NCBI GenBank assembly: GCA_034180345.1
Contig: JAXFOQ010000034.1
Span: 1-34,044, forward strand
Length of the DNA stretch: 34,044 nucleotides
Reading direction: 5' to 3'
Origin: RGIG5681 sp034180345
GTDB taxonomy: Bacteria > Bacillota_I > Bacilli_A > Erysipelotrichales > Erysipelotrichaceae
This document shows positions 23,813-32,882 of this stretch, in pieces (position 1 is the stretch's first letter; each line of letters begins with the position of its first letter). Made by a program: the position numbers and the translations under genes. The notes under the pieces are model-generated. The model had not been told where the DNA came from. It worked only from the letters and a program-made list of their open reading frames with translations, and did not search any database.

Positions 23813-25791
23813 TTAAAGAAGAAAAAGAAAAATTATTAAATGAAATATTGGGTAAGTCCAGACCATATAAAGATTTATATAATGAGTCTTTAGATATTCT
23901 AAAAGATTCTGAACATGAATTAGCTAAAATTTTAGCTAATAATCAAAAAGAGTTGGAAACATTGACCAAACAGAGTTTTGAATATCAACCGTCTTCAGTA
24001 ACTAAGTTAAAGAATGATATTCAAAAGGACTTTGATATTACTTTAAATGATGAATTAACATTGGTTAGGGGCAAGGCTTCAAAAGAACCCTTTGATAAGA
24101 TTGCATCTAATTTGAAAGAGATTATTCTTGGTCAAGACTCTGCCATTGATGATTTGGTATTAGCCTTTAGAAGACCATATATTACTGGTTTTAATCCTAT
24201 GAGTATTCGTAATAGTATGATTGTCAGTGGTAATAACGGTACAGGAAGACATGCACTAATCAGGACTATGGCCAAACAATTAAAAGCGGCAAAATTGGAA
24301 TTGAGTGATGATATTGTTGAGATTGATATGAAGCGTTATCAGTCTTCAAGTCAAGAAAATCTTTTCCTTCAAGATATGTATGTTGCCCTTAATAGTCGTA
24401 GTTCGATTGTGGTGTTTGAAAACTTTGAACTTGCCTATGCACCCTATAATCGGATGTTGGTGGAATTAGTTTTGAATGGTAATTTCATTCTTAATAAGCG
24501 TTATAATCTTGTGAATGGGGTATTGGTTGAAGCTAATGCTAAGTTAAGCTCTGAGGTTATTGATCGTTTAAATGGTAATAATAAATATTTAGTCTTTATT
24601 ACTGAGAATAAGATTAATAAAGTTATGGATGCTTTCGGTAAACAATTTATTGATAAAATAACCGATAAGATTAATACTGAAAAACTAAGCGTTGAAACAA
24701 TGAACTTAATTTTTAATCATATTATGAATGAATTTATTTTAAAGTGTCATTCACAATTAGAGATTAAAGTATCCTATGATGATAAATTTAAAGACTATAT
24801 CTTATCGCAGTATGAACCAATTGACGGTTTAGATAGTATCACTCCACTTGTAGATAAAATATATGAAGCTTTGGTTGATATTGCCCTTAAAAATAGTAAT
24901 TTAATTAATGTATCTTTAACAGCTAATGGCTTAATTAAATTTGTGATTGATCAAGAGGTAATTAATTTAGATTTAATCGGTGATGGTCATGCAGAGCGTA
25001 ATGAAATTCAAAAAGAGTTAGATGATATTGTCGGGCTTAAAGAAGTTAAGAGTTATCTTATCAGTCTTGAAGATCATATTAAGGTAAATAAGATTCGTAA
25101 ACAAAAGGGTTTAAAGACTAATGAAGTCAGTAAGCATATGATTTTTACTGGTAATCCTGGCACTGGTAAGACTACTATTGCCCGAATTGTCAGCAGAATG
25201 ATGAAGGCATCAGGAATCTTAGCTACTGGTCAGTTGGTAGAGGTGAGTCGAGCTGATCTTGTAGGTAAGTATGTCGGTCATACTGCACCACTTACAATGT
25301 CGGTTATTGAATCGGCACTTGGAGGAGTATTATTTATTGATGAGGCTTATTCACTTTATCGTGGTAAAGATGATTCCTTTGGGCTTGAAGCCATTGATAC
25401 GATTGTCAAGGCAATGGAAGATCACCGTGATGATTTGATTGTTATTCTGGCAGGTTATTCTAAAGAGATGGCAGACTTCTTAACGGCTAATAGCGGTCTT
25501 AAGAGTCGTTTTGCGAATATTATTAATTTTGAAGATTATACTGGCAAGGAACTTGCGGATATTGCCGAGGTAATCGCAAGAAACAAGGACTATAAGATTG
25601 AAGCATCGGCAATGCCGTTGTTAGAGTCTTACTTTAATCAGGTTCAGGCTAAAAATGATGCCACCAGTGGTAATGGTCGTTTGGCAAGGAACCTTGTTGA
25701 AGAAGCAATGCTGGCTCAAGCTAAGAGGATTCTTAATAATCCTGATGATGATGTCAGTCTATTAAAAATAGAAGATTTTAATTTAGCTTAA
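23809..25791 (+). CDS. double AAA+ ATPase: degenerate Clp-like plus CbbX/SpoVK-like module
   Basis: The product has 660 aa. Residues ~1-90 are a helical coiled-coil-like head. Residues ~100-290 look like a ClpA/B-type AAA+ module (LGQDSAIDDLVLAFRRPYITG), but its Walker A reads GNNGTGRH (141-148), lacking the Lys and Ser/Thr, and its Walker B reads VVFENFE (~201-207), so it should not hydrolyse ATP. Residues ~400-650 form an intact CbbX/SpoVK-type module: DDIVGLKEVK, Walker A GNPGTGKTT (448-456), pore loop GKYVG (486-490), Walker B LFIDEA (508-513), Arg finger SGLKSRF (562-568) and sensor 2 GNGRLARN (621-628). CbbX-type ATPases remodel partner proteins by threading. Translation is coupled to the upstream gene. 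The partner is probably one of its operon neighbours. Confidence 0.85.
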   Translation: MIKEEKEKLLNEILGKSRPYKDLYNESLDILKDSEHELAKILANNQKELETLTKQSFEYQPSSVTKLKNDIQKDFDITLNDELTLVRGKASKEPFDKIASNLKEIILGQDSAIDDLVLAFRRPYITGFNPMSIRNSMIVSGNNGTGRHALIRTMAKQLKAAKLELSDDIVEIDMKRYQSSSQENLFLQDMYVALNSRSSIVVFENFELAYAPYNRMLVELVLNGNFILNKRYNLVNGVLVEANAKLSSEVIDRLNGNNKYLVFITENKINKVMDAFGKQFIDKITDKINTEKLSVETMNLIFNHIMNEFILKCHSQLEIKVSYDDKFKDYILSQYEPIDGLDSITPLVDKIYEALVDIALKNSNLINVSLTANGLIKFVIDQEVINLDLIGDGHAERNEIQKELDDIVGLKEVKSYLISLEDHIKVNKIRKQKGLKTNEVSKHMIFTGNPGTGKTTIARIVSRMMKASGILATGQLVEVSRADLVGKYVGHTAPLTMSVIESALGGVLFIDEAYSLYRGKDDSFGLEAIDTIVKAMEDHRDDLIVILAGYSKEMADFLTANSGLKSRFANIINFEDYTGKELADIAEVIARNKDYKIEASAMPLLESYFNQVQAKNDATSGNGRLARNLVEEAMLAQAKRILNNPDDDVSLLKIEDFNLA

Positions 25792-25796
25792 AGATA

Positions 25797-25805
25797 TGCT
25801 ATAAT
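25797..25805 (+). promoter_or_regulatory. extended -10 promoter of secG
   Basis: TGCTATAAT lies 28 bases before the secG ATG. Unlike the leaderless group, this gene has room for a ribosome site (aaaggg at about 25819-25824). Confidence 0.6.
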
Positions 25806-25833
25806 GCTAAAGATTAAGAAAGGGATTGTATAA

Positions 25834-26064
25834 ATGTTAAAAGTATTATTATTGATTGTATCAGCAGTATTAATTGTATTGACCCTACTTCAAAGTGGTA
25901 AATCAGATGGTATCAACGGTGCTTTTTCTGGACAACAAGGTTTAGGTTTATTCGCCAATGTTAAAGAGCGTGGACCTGAGAAGATTATTTCCAACATTAC
26001 TATGGGAGTTGGTATCTTCTTCTTTATTCTTGTAATAATTATCAGAGTGGTTGAAAAGGTCTAA
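25834..26064 (+). CDS. secG: preprotein translocase subunit SecG
   Basis: A small auxiliary subunit of the SecYEG protein-export channel, 76 aa as usual for the family. Two membrane helices (residues ~2-20 and ~53-73) flank the conserved cytoplasmic loop with LLQSGKSDGINGAFSG and QGLGLFANVKERG. The position upstream of rnr and smpB is the classical Firmicute arrangement. The stop codon TAA lies in the loop of a terminator-like hairpin (26054-26073). A promoter with an extended -10 element is directly upstream. Confidence 0.95.
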   Translation: MLKVLLLIVSAVLIVLTLLQSGKSDGINGAFSGQQGLGLFANVKERGPEKIISNITMGVGIFFFILVIIIRVVEKV

Positions 26065-26075
26065 GGACCTTTTTT
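26054..26075 (+). terminator. attenuator-like hairpin at the secG stop codon
   Basis: A perfect 8-bp stem (aaaaggtc/gacctttt) with the 4-base loop TAAG ends in T residues to 26075. The secG stop occupies the loop (26062-26064), and the rnr ATG follows after ten bases, so the hairpin sits between secG and rnr and must be passed for rnr to be expressed from the secG promoter. Confidence 0.65.
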
Positions 26076-26085
26076 AAAATTAAAG

Positions 26086-28155
26086 ATGAAAGAAAGAATA
26101 TTAGAATTATTAAATAAACACCATAGTTTAACTAAGGATGAATTGGTTAATTATCTTGGTGTTGAAAATGAAGCAGTACTTAAAGAATTAGATGAACTTG
26201 AAGAACATTATAAAATATATCATAGTCGCAATCGTTATTTTGATCTTGAAAGTAATAATTTAGGTATTGGGGTTTTTACCAGTGATTCACATGGCAATTA
26301 TTATTTAGACCATGTTGTTTTTGACTACAATAAAAAAAGTGCCGATACCTTGGCGCTTATGAATAATGATGTAGTTTTATATCGCATAAGTAAAAGTGGT
26401 AAAAAAATCATTGAAAGAGTACTTAAACACGCCTATAGTGAGTTATTGGGTATTATTAAAAATGGTAAATTTGAAGCTATTAACCCTTATTTTAAACAGG
26501 CTTTTAAACTTAAGGGCAATCCTTCTTTATATCAAACTAGACATTTATATAAGGCTGTTATCAGTGATTATCATCAAAGAGAAGTTGTTGTTATTGAGGA
26601 TGTTGGAGATGCTTATAATCTTAATCATCAAATTAATAATTTATTAAAACTTAAAAATGTTGAAATAGACTTTAATTCCCAAATTAAAGATGAGGTCAGT
26701 AATTTTAAAGATGAGATTAAATTAATTGATTATCCTGATTATCAAGATTTTACTGCCTATGAATTTGTAACTATCGATGGTGATGGTGCCAAGGACTTTG
26801 ATGATGCTATTGCTATTGATAAGCATAATGATAACTATATTTTATCGGTAGCTATTGCGGATGTATCAAATTATGTTCGAGTTAATACCGCCTTAAATGA
26901 TGAGGCTTTAAAGCGCGGAACATCAATATATTTTTTAAATCGTGTAGTACCGATGCTACCCTTTGAATTATCTGATGGTTTATGTTCGTTAGTCCCTGAT
27001 GTTAATCGTTTGGCTTTGGTGATTAATATGACTATTAATGCTGATGGTGATGTTATTGATTATTGTTTAAATAAGGCTATTATTAAATCTAAACGCAGAT
27101 TGACTTATAAATATGTTAATGATGTTTTAGAAGAATGTGTTACTGATGAAATGATTAATACTTTTAAAATGATGAATGATTTAGCTCATATTTTAAGAAA
27201 TAAACGCCAGTCTTTAGGAGCGATTAGTTTCCAAGAGGATGAATTAAATTTTGAATTTGAAAAAGATAAAATTATTAATATCAGTAAAAGGATGCGCGGA
27301 CAGGCGGAGATGCTGATTGAAGATTTTATGATTTGTGCCAATGAAACCATCGCAAGAATTATGCACCAACAGGAACTGCCGATGATCTATCGTCATCATG
27401 ATTTACCCAAGGATGAAAATCTTAAAACCTATTTTAATATAGCCTTACGACTAGGCTATAAATTTAAAGGTAAGCATTATCATCAAACAGCCTTAAGCCT
27501 GCGAAATTCACTGGAAGATTTTGAAAATACCGACTTATACCCATTGCTTTCAGATTTATTGTTAAAGTCGATGGCCAAGGCTAAATATACCACTGTTAAA
27601 ACTAGTCATTTTGCCTTAGCTCTTGATGATTATTGTCATTTTACATCACCGATTAGAAGGTATCCTGATTTAATTGTCCATCGAATGTTACATAAATATA
27701 TTTTGGATAAAGATTACCATGACTTTGACGAAGATACTAAAGAATTGGTAAAGATAGCTGATAGTTGTAATATTAGCGAAGTTAAGGCAGTTGAACTTGA
27801 ACGGACTATTGATGATTTAGCCGCTACTCATTATATGAGTAAATATGTTGGAAAGATCTTTGATGCAGTTATCTGTAGTGTAACCAGCTTTGGTTTTTTT
27901 GTAAAACTTGAAAATGGTGTTGAAGGTCTGGTGCATATTAAATCTTTAAGAGGTTATTATGAATTTGATCCCGAAACCTTAATTTTAAATAATGGTAGTA
28001 AGATGTATTATTTAGGTAAGAAGGTTAGGGTTATACTAGATGAAGTTAATATGTTGATTGGTAAAATGGAATTTAAACTAGCTAAAGAAAATAAGTATAA
28101 TTATAAGAAAGGTAATACTCATGGAAGGAATAAAAGAAATAAATATAAATCGTAA
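26086..28155 (+). CDS. rnr: ribonuclease R
   Basis: A processive 3'-to-5' exoribonuclease of RNA decay and trans-translation quality control, 689 aa. The N-terminal ~60 residues are a winged-helix-like domain (LTKDELVNYLGVENEAVLKEL), then cold-shock OB domains. The RNB catalytic domain starts at ~230 with the metal-binding Asp cluster IDGDGAKDFDDAIAI, and includes HFTSPIRRYPDLIVHR. A C-terminal S1 domain (~588-650, VTSFGFFVKLENGVEGLVH) and a basic tail complete it. ATG 26086 has no Shine-Dalgarno site; the upstream stretch is AT-rich. It overlaps smpB by 35 bases, fitting their joint role. Confidence 0.96.
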   Translation: MKERILELLNKHHSLTKDELVNYLGVENEAVLKELDELEEHYKIYHSRNRYFDLESNNLGIGVFTSDSHGNYYLDHVVFDYNKKSADTLALMNNDVVLYRISKSGKKIIERVLKHAYSELLGIIKNGKFEAINPYFKQAFKLKGNPSLYQTRHLYKAVISDYHQREVVVIEDVGDAYNLNHQINNLLKLKNVEIDFNSQIKDEVSNFKDEIKLIDYPDYQDFTAYEFVTIDGDGAKDFDDAIAIDKHNDNYILSVAIADVSNYVRVNTALNDEALKRGTSIYFLNRVVPMLPFELSDGLCSLVPDVNRLALVINMTINADGDVIDYCLNKAIIKSKRRLTYKYVNDVLEECVTDEMINTFKMMNDLAHILRNKRQSLGAISFQEDELNFEFEKDKIINISKRMRGQAEMLIEDFMICANETIARIMHQQELPMIYRHHDLPKDENLKTYFNIALRLGYKFKGKHYHQTALSLRNSLEDFENTDLYPLLSDLLLKSMAKAKYTTVKTSHFALALDDYCHFTSPIRRYPDLIVHRMLHKYILDKDYHDFDEDTKELVKIADSCNISEVKAVELERTIDDLAATHYMSKYVGKIFDAVICSVTSFGFFVKLENGVEGLVHIKSLRGYYEFDPETLILNNGSKMYYLGKKVRVILDEVNMLIGKMEFKLAKENKYNYKKGNTHGRNKRNKYKS

Positions 28156-28570
28156 AGCTTATCATGACTATGAAATTTTAGAAAAATATGAAGCTGGTAT
28201 TGTTTTATTGGGACCTGAAATCAAGAGTATTCGCAAGGGCAAGGCCCAAATCAAAGAGGCCTTCATCAGTTTTGAACATCATGAAGCCTATATTAAAGGT
28301 ATGCATATTGCTGAATACAAAGAAGCCAATATTTTTAATCATGATGAAACCAGAATTAGAAAATTATTATTGAATAAAAAAGAAATAATTAAACTTCAAA
28401 GTAAGGTTAAATTAGATGGTTGCACAGTTATACCTTTAAAATTATATTTGATTAAGGGTCGTGCCAAATTAGAAATTGCCCTAGCAAAGGGTAAGAATTT
28501 ATATGATAAGCGTCATGATCAGAAGATTAAAGATATGAAAATGGCGGCTTTAAAAGCTACTAAAAGATAA
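28121..28570 (+). CDS. smpB: SsrA-binding protein SmpB
   Basis: It binds tmRNA and brings it to stalled ribosomes. It has 149 aa, the normal size. Family motifs are evident: INRKAYHDYEILEKYEAGIV, GPEIKSIRKGKAQIKEAFI, HIAEYKEANIFNHDETRIRK-LLL, and the end KGKNLYDKRHDQKIKDM with the basic C-terminal tail that reads the mRNA channel. AGAAAGG lies about nine bases upstream of ATG 28121, inside the 3' end of rnr. A strong terminator follows directly. The tmRNA gene itself, often just downstream of smpB, is not in this window. Confidence 0.97.
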   Translation: MEGIKEININRKAYHDYEILEKYEAGIVLLGPEIKSIRKGKAQIKEAFISFEHHEAYIKGMHIAEYKEANIFNHDETRIRKLLLNKKEIIKLQSKVKLDGCTVIPLKLYLIKGRAKLEIALAKGKNLYDKRHDQKIKDMKMAALKATKR

Positions 28571-28602
28571 AAGACAAGCTTATATTAAGCTTGTCTTTAT
28601 TT
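28570..28602. terminator. bidirectional terminator after smpB
   Basis: A perfect 12-bp stem (aaagacaagctt/aagcttgtcttt) with a 5-base loop, followed by attttt-like sequence. It serves smpB and the convergent DUF2207 gene. Confidence 0.9.
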
Positions 28603-30467
28603 TACCAACTTCCACTAGAACTACCGCCGAAGCCACCACCTGATGAACCGCCGCTAAAGCCGCCTCCACCAAAGCCACCAGAACTTCCACCACCACTGGC
28701 AGCGTTGTTTCGGGCATAAATGGTACTTCCTGATTCATAACTTCGTTCGGTATAATTACCAATTCGATGATAGTAGTGATAATTATTATAATCATTAATC
28801 ATCACATATTCATTAGGATTGATAGTTAAGTTTTCAAAGTGTTTAGCCCATACCTTAGTAAGACCAAAGGCATAAGCATAGGGAAGAATATCATAGAATA
28901 AGTTTGGATATTCTTTAACTAATTCACGAAGTCGATCTTCTTCGGTAACCTTGATAAATTCTCTTAAGCCGTAAATTTTACCAATAATATTAATATAGTA
29001 ATCACTATGACGATAAGAGATACCAATAAACAACATCGTTATCGCAAAGATGATGATAATACTTCTTAGTTCTTCAAATGAAATATAATAACTTTGTAAC
29101 AGGTATGAAAGTAATATCAAGACTCCGCTAATGGCTATATAAACAACCATCATTAAAATATATTTTTTCTTAGTTTTCATGATGATTGCAAAAAGGGCAA
29201 GAATAATTCCAGCCAACCCACAGGCTATGGCAATGATAACTAACGCTATTACTTCACCATAGAATAAATAATTGGTTAATGTTAGCCATGAAGTGATAAT
29301 TAAAATATTGATAATCACAAAGATACCCAGCTTAACATTGGCAGTAGAATTGAATAATTTTCTAAAACCAGTAAATTTATTCGCTACTTTTTTTTGAGCT
29401 GCACAATAGGAATTGTAGAATTTTAAATCTTCAATATCATCAAATGATCGGTAAACATCAAATTCATTACCTGATAAACCCGAATAAATTTTTTGTTCAC
29501 TAGCATTAAGTGTTTCGTCGCTGGTAGTTACTGCATAGAATAATTCATTATCTTCCTCTTTAATTTTAAGGTGCTTCTTTTTAATCAATTCAAAGACTAA
29601 AGAAATCATCCCTGCTTGAGTATTATGACCATTTAATACATAAGCACATTCGGCACTATTTAAATTATCTGGCGCTTTTAATTCTACGGATTGAATAATT
29701 TTACCATCTCGACCCTTAAACAAGAATCTGATAATCATCAAAATCATAAAAGCGATATAAAAGATAGTGAAGTAATTAGTAAATTGATGATAATTAGGAA
29801 AATTAAAGTAACCCTTACCTAAGTTTACAAAGATGGTAGCGCTATTTCCTGCTGTTATTGTTTTATGGTAAGAACCTTCAATGACATTATCCTTATAAGT
29901 ATAAGTAATACCATCATCGTTATTGTCCATAAAATAGAATTTAATTTTGCTTTCATCAATAGCTTTTGGGAAGGTTATTTTGAAAGTAAAATTATCAACA
30001 GAAGTTAAAGTTTTTCCCAATAAATTATAATAAAATAAATCATTGCCAGTTGTTAAACCTAAGTCATAAGTATTCACATCATAACTAATGATATAGTTTT
30101 GTTCACCGATAACTGTCGTATCAGGATCACCGATAACTATTTCTTTACTGTAGTCATTAGTGTTAATTTCATGTAATCTACCTTTAAGAACCTTAATATT
30201 TTTAATAGGAAAATTATAACGATAACTATTACCGTCAAATTTCATATTATATTTGGTCGGAATATTAAAAAATAAACCATGGCGTCTTGTGTGGAAATTA
30301 GCGACAACATTTTCAGTTACCTGAAAGACTCCGCTTTCCAATACATTGATATCTACATGATATTTGGTATAGGTAAACGCTTCCTCTGCATGTCCTAAAA
30401 TAGTATTGGGAATAAAAATAGCAAGAGTCAGTAAACAAGTTATCAGTGTACGTTTTAATAATTTCAT
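28602..30467 (-). CDS. DUF2207 family membrane protein with Gly-Ser tail
   Basis: The product has 621 aa. A signal peptide (MKLLKRTLITCLLTLAIFIP, cleavage near HAE at ~26-28) leads to an extracellular DUF2207 domain (~30-220; YHVDINVLESGVFQVTENV, RHGLFFNIPTKY), one membrane helix (~232-250), a cytoplasmic part, then four helices (~375-490) and a C-terminal cytoplasmic region. The last ~35 residues are almost only Gly and Ser with Phe spacers, ending SGSW, as in many DUF2207 proteins. The pairing with lemA, two bases upstream in the same operon, is common in Firmicutes and other bacteria; its role in the envelope is not established. ATG 30467 has no clear ribosome site, so translation is probably coupled to lemA. 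Confidence 0.88.
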   Translation of the reverse strand: MKLLKRTLITCLLTLAIFIPNTILGHAEEAFTYTKYHVDINVLESGVFQVTENVVANFHTRRHGLFFNIPTKYNMKFDGNSYRYNFPIKNIKVLKGRLHEINTNDYSKEIVIGDPDTTVIGEQNYIISYDVNTYDLGLTTGNDLFYYNLLGKTLTSVDNFTFKITFPKAIDESKIKFYFMDNNDDGITYTYKDNVIEGSYHKTITAGNSATIFVNLGKGYFNFPNYHQFTNYFTIFYIAFMILMIIRFLFKGRDGKIIQSVELKAPDNLNSAECAYVLNGHNTQAGMISLVFELIKKKHLKIKEEDNELFYAVTTSDETLNASEQKIYSGLSGNEFDVYRSFDDIEDLKFYNSYCAAQKKVANKFTGFRKLFNSTANVKLGIFVIINILIITSWLTLTNYLFYGEVIALVIIAIACGLAGIILALFAIIMKTKKKYILMMVVYIAISGVLILLSYLLQSYYISFEELRSIIIIFAITMLFIGISYRHSDYYINIIGKIYGLREFIKVTEEDRLRELVKEYPNLFYDILPYAYAFGLTKVWAKHFENLTINPNEYVMINDYNNYHYYHRIGNYTERSYESGSTIYARNNAASGGGSSGGFGGGGFSGGSSGGGFGGSSSGSW

Positions 30468-30469
30468 AG

Positions 30470-31024
30470 TTAGAAACTTACTTTAACATTCTCTCTAACA
30501 TTTCCATCACTAACCTCAAAATATGGTTTGGCTTGGAAATTGAACATTGAAGCAATGATATTTGTTGGAATACTTTGAATCTTGGTATTATACATACGAA
30601 CTACACCATTATAATAGCGACGAGCACCAGAAATTTCATCTTCCATATCTTTGAGTTGTGCTTGAAGATCTAGGAAGTTGGTATTGGCTTTTAATTCAGG
30701 ATAATTTTCAACCACTGCCAATAATCTTGAAATAGCCCCTGATAATTCTCCTTCAGCTTTTAATTTATCAGTATCGCTGGTAGCACCAGAAACACTGGCA
30801 CGAGCCTTGGTGATTGCATCGAAGGTTTCTTTTTCGTGTTTAGCATATCCCTTAACCGTTTCTACAAGATTAGGAATTAAATCGAAACGCTTGTTTAAAA
30901 AAACATCCATAGTAGAGAAAGCTTCATCAGCTTTTTGCCTTAAGCCTACTAGTCCGTTATAACTTAATACAAAATATAGTACAAGTAATATTAAGACCAC
31001 TAGGATAATTATAAGAACATTCAT
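30470..31024 (-). CDS. lemA: LemA family protein
   Basis: The product has 184 aa. One N-terminal membrane helix (VLIIILVVLILLVLYFVLSY) is followed by the LemA helical domain: NGLVGLRQKADEAFSTMDVFL, KRFDLIPNLVETVKGYAKHE, ENYPELKANTNFLDLQAQL, EDEISGARRYYNGVVRMYN, and SIPTNIIASMFNF. The bulk is outside or in the cytoplasm depending on orientation; the family's function is not established. ATG 31024 is chosen because AAGGAGG is just upstream; a frame extension to 31063 lacks a site. It is followed after two bases by the DUF2207 gene. Confidence 0.95.
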   Translation of the reverse strand: MNVLIIILVVLILLVLYFVLSYNGLVGLRQKADEAFSTMDVFLNKRFDLIPNLVETVKGYAKHEKETFDAITKARASVSGATSDTDKLKAEGELSGAISRLLAVVENYPELKANTNFLDLQAQLKDMEDEISGARRYYNGVVRMYNTKIQSIPTNIIASMFNFQAKPYFEVSDGNVRENVKVSF

Positions 31025-31051
31025 TATTAGTTCCTCCTTATTTACAACTAA

Positions 31052-31057
31052 ATTATA
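31052..31057 (-). promoter_or_regulatory. -10 element of the lemA promoter
   Basis: TATAAT on the minus strand, 27 bases before ATG 31024. No good -35 is seen. The untranslated leader is short but holds the AAGGAGG site. Confidence 0.5.
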
Positions 31058-31094
31058 ATACATAAATATAAATAGTACTAATAATATTAAAGTG

Positions 31095-32201
31095 TTAAGG
31101 CTGTAAATATTTGATTATGGCTTCACGATTATTTATGAGTTTATTTTGATTAATTAATTCGATTAATTTATTTTGTGTGATTTTAATATCTTTTTGACAG
31201 TAACCTAAATTTAATAAATCATTGCCGTTAATCGCTAATTTTTCAACAATTCTAAAGGATAATTGTTGATACTTATGATGATAATTAAAATTATCTAGCT
31301 TGCTTTTGAAGTCCAGAATATCTTTTAAATGTTTATTTAGATTAAGGTGTTCGATAAAAGCATCATCATGATTAAAGTTGATGTCAAGAGCATTTTTTAA
31401 AGCTTTAATCTTAATAATTCTTTGATTGCTGAATTTTAGCTTTTTTAGTAGCTCTAAATTATCAATGGTATAGGCATAAAATTCATCACTATCTAATTTA
31501 TTGATATTATCATCAAGATTTTTTAGTTTGATAAAGGTTTTAAAAATATCCTGATATTCTTTAAGAATATTTAAACAATGCTTGGAGTTGATAATTTTAT
31601 CTAATTCATCAATTTTTCTTTCAATAGAAATATTATTTAGTAAGTCTTTACTTTTAAATAGGGCATTTTTAGTATTTTCTTCAATATCAAAATTGAGTTT
31701 AGCTGAAAAACGCAGACCACGCAAAATTCTTAAAGCATCCTCACTAAAACGCTTTTCAGGATTACCGATAGCCCTAATTATTTTATGTTTTAAATCATAT
31801 AGTCCTTGATGATGATCAATAATATTTTGGTGATAATCCATACATAGGGCATTGATTGTAAAATCACGACGAATAAGATCATCTTGTAAATTATTACTGA
31901 ATTTAATCTGGTTTGGAAAACGATGCTTCAGGTAGGTGCCTTCCTTCCTAAATGGAGTTATCTCAACCCATTCTTTATCAACAAAGATTTTAAGTGTACC
32001 CATCTTTTGACCAATGTCAATGATTTTATGGTGTTTAAAAATATCTTTAAGTTGTTCTGGTCTGGCATTTGTGGTGATGTCGCAATCATTTATTGGATGA
32101 CCCAGTAAATAATCTCTGACAATCCCACCCACTAGATAGGCTTCAAAACCATGGTGATTGATTATTTTGAGGATATTTAAAAAATTATTAATATCTTTCA
32201 T
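31095..32201 (-). CDS. cca: CCA tRNA nucleotidyltransferase
   Basis: It adds or repairs the 3' CCA of tRNAs, 368 aa. The class II head is clear: AYLVGGIVRDYLLGHPINDCD with the GG and DxD catalytic motifs (residues ~18-42), followed by RRDFTINALCMD, the neck DALRILRGLRFSAKLNF with ERKIDEL, and a helical body/tail. The start is ATG 32201, since family homology begins there (MKDINNFLNILKIINHHGFEAYLVGG); a longer frame to 32276 would include a hydrophobic stretch not expected. No Shine-Dalgarno site is present, and TATAAT lies six bases upstream on this strand. The encoded tRNAs at 22176-22335 already carry CCA, so repair may be its main task. Confidence 0.93.
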   Translation of the reverse strand: MKDINNFLNILKIINHHGFEAYLVGGIVRDYLLGHPINDCDITTNARPEQLKDIFKHHKIIDIGQKMGTLKIFVDKEWVEITPFRKEGTYLKHRFPNQIKFSNNLQDDLIRRDFTINALCMDYHQNIIDHHQGLYDLKHKIIRAIGNPEKRFSEDALRILRGLRFSAKLNFDIEENTKNALFKSKDLLNNISIERKIDELDKIINSKHCLNILKEYQDIFKTFIKLKNLDDNINKLDSDEFYAYTIDNLELLKKLKFSNQRIIKIKALKNALDINFNHDDAFIEHLNLNKHLKDILDFKSKLDNFNYHHKYQQLSFRIVEKLAINGNDLLNLGYCQKDIKITQNKLIELINQNKLINNREAIIKYLQP

Positions 32202-32213
32202 AGTATTATTATA
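32202..32213 (-). promoter_or_regulatory. promoter giving leaderless cca mRNA
   Basis: TATAAT on the minus strand (32213-32208) is six bases before ATG 32201. No ribosome site and no good -35 are seen. Confidence 0.5.
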
Positions 32214-32277
32214 GCTTAAAGCCTTGTAGATAACCGTTAAAAAACATATTATTGTATAGAAAAAGATAGGAAACAAT

Positions 32278-32787
32278 ATGGAAAAATGGGATGTATATAC
32301 AAGAGATAGAAAAAGCTTAAATAAACAACATATAAGAGGTCATAAATTAAATGATAATGAGTATCATTTGGTTGTTAGTGCCATCATCAGACACATTGAC
32401 GGTGATTTTTTATTGATGCAGAGAAGCTTTGAGAAAAAGCCCCATCCTGGTATTTTTGAGGCTAGCTGTGGTGGTAGTGTTTTAGCAGGTGAAACAACAC
32501 TTGAAGCCATCAAAAGAGAAGCTTATGAAGAAACAGGAGTTAGGGGTTTGAGTTATCAATTAATCAATCAAGAAATTAGCGATCAGGGACATAGTCTTTT
32601 TGATATTTTTTTAATTGAAACTGATATTCCTAAAGATGCCATTGTCTTGCAGGAGGGTGAAACTATTGCTTATAAATGGGTCAGTCCTAAGGGGTTGTTG
32701 GCATTTTTTGATAGTGGCGAAGCTATATTGAATCAACAAAAGCGTTTAGGAAATTATCTGGTAAAACTTAAAGAAATCACCAAATAA
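32278..32787 (+). CDS. Nudix hydrolase
   Basis: A soluble enzyme that cleaves a nucleoside diphosphate linked to some moiety, or an isopentenyl-diphosphate isomerase-like relative; 169 aa. The Nudix box is perfect: GSVLAGETTLEAIKREAYEE plus TGV (residues ~65-87). The N-terminal MEKWDVYTRDRK and HLVVSAIIRH with LLMQRSFEKKPHPG resemble the IPP-isomerase-like/YfcD subgroup. ATG 32278 follows atagga. Substrate is not predictable from sequence alone. Confidence 0.92.
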   Translation: MEKWDVYTRDRKSLNKQHIRGHKLNDNEYHLVVSAIIRHIDGDFLLMQRSFEKKPHPGIFEASCGGSVLAGETTLEAIKREAYEETGVRGLSYQLINQEISDQGHSLFDIFLIETDIPKDAIVLQEGETIAYKWVSPKGLLAFFDSGEAILNQQKRLGNYLVKLKEITK

Positions 32788-32882
32788 CTTTAGGAGTAAC
32801 AAGACTTTTAGTTTATTAATGGTTATGAAGTTAAGTGTAGGAAATAAATATTTTAAATAGCATTTAATATAGAGGGGTTAAT

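Noticed and set aside
28571..28620. tmRNA gene expected next to smpB.
   Set aside because: Only a terminator separates smpB from the convergent DUF2207 gene; no tmRNA ends or tag-peptide frame are seen.
28620..28700. Tandem DNA repeat.
   Set aside because: It is the coding sequence of the Gly-Ser tail of the DUF2207 protein, a usual feature of that family.
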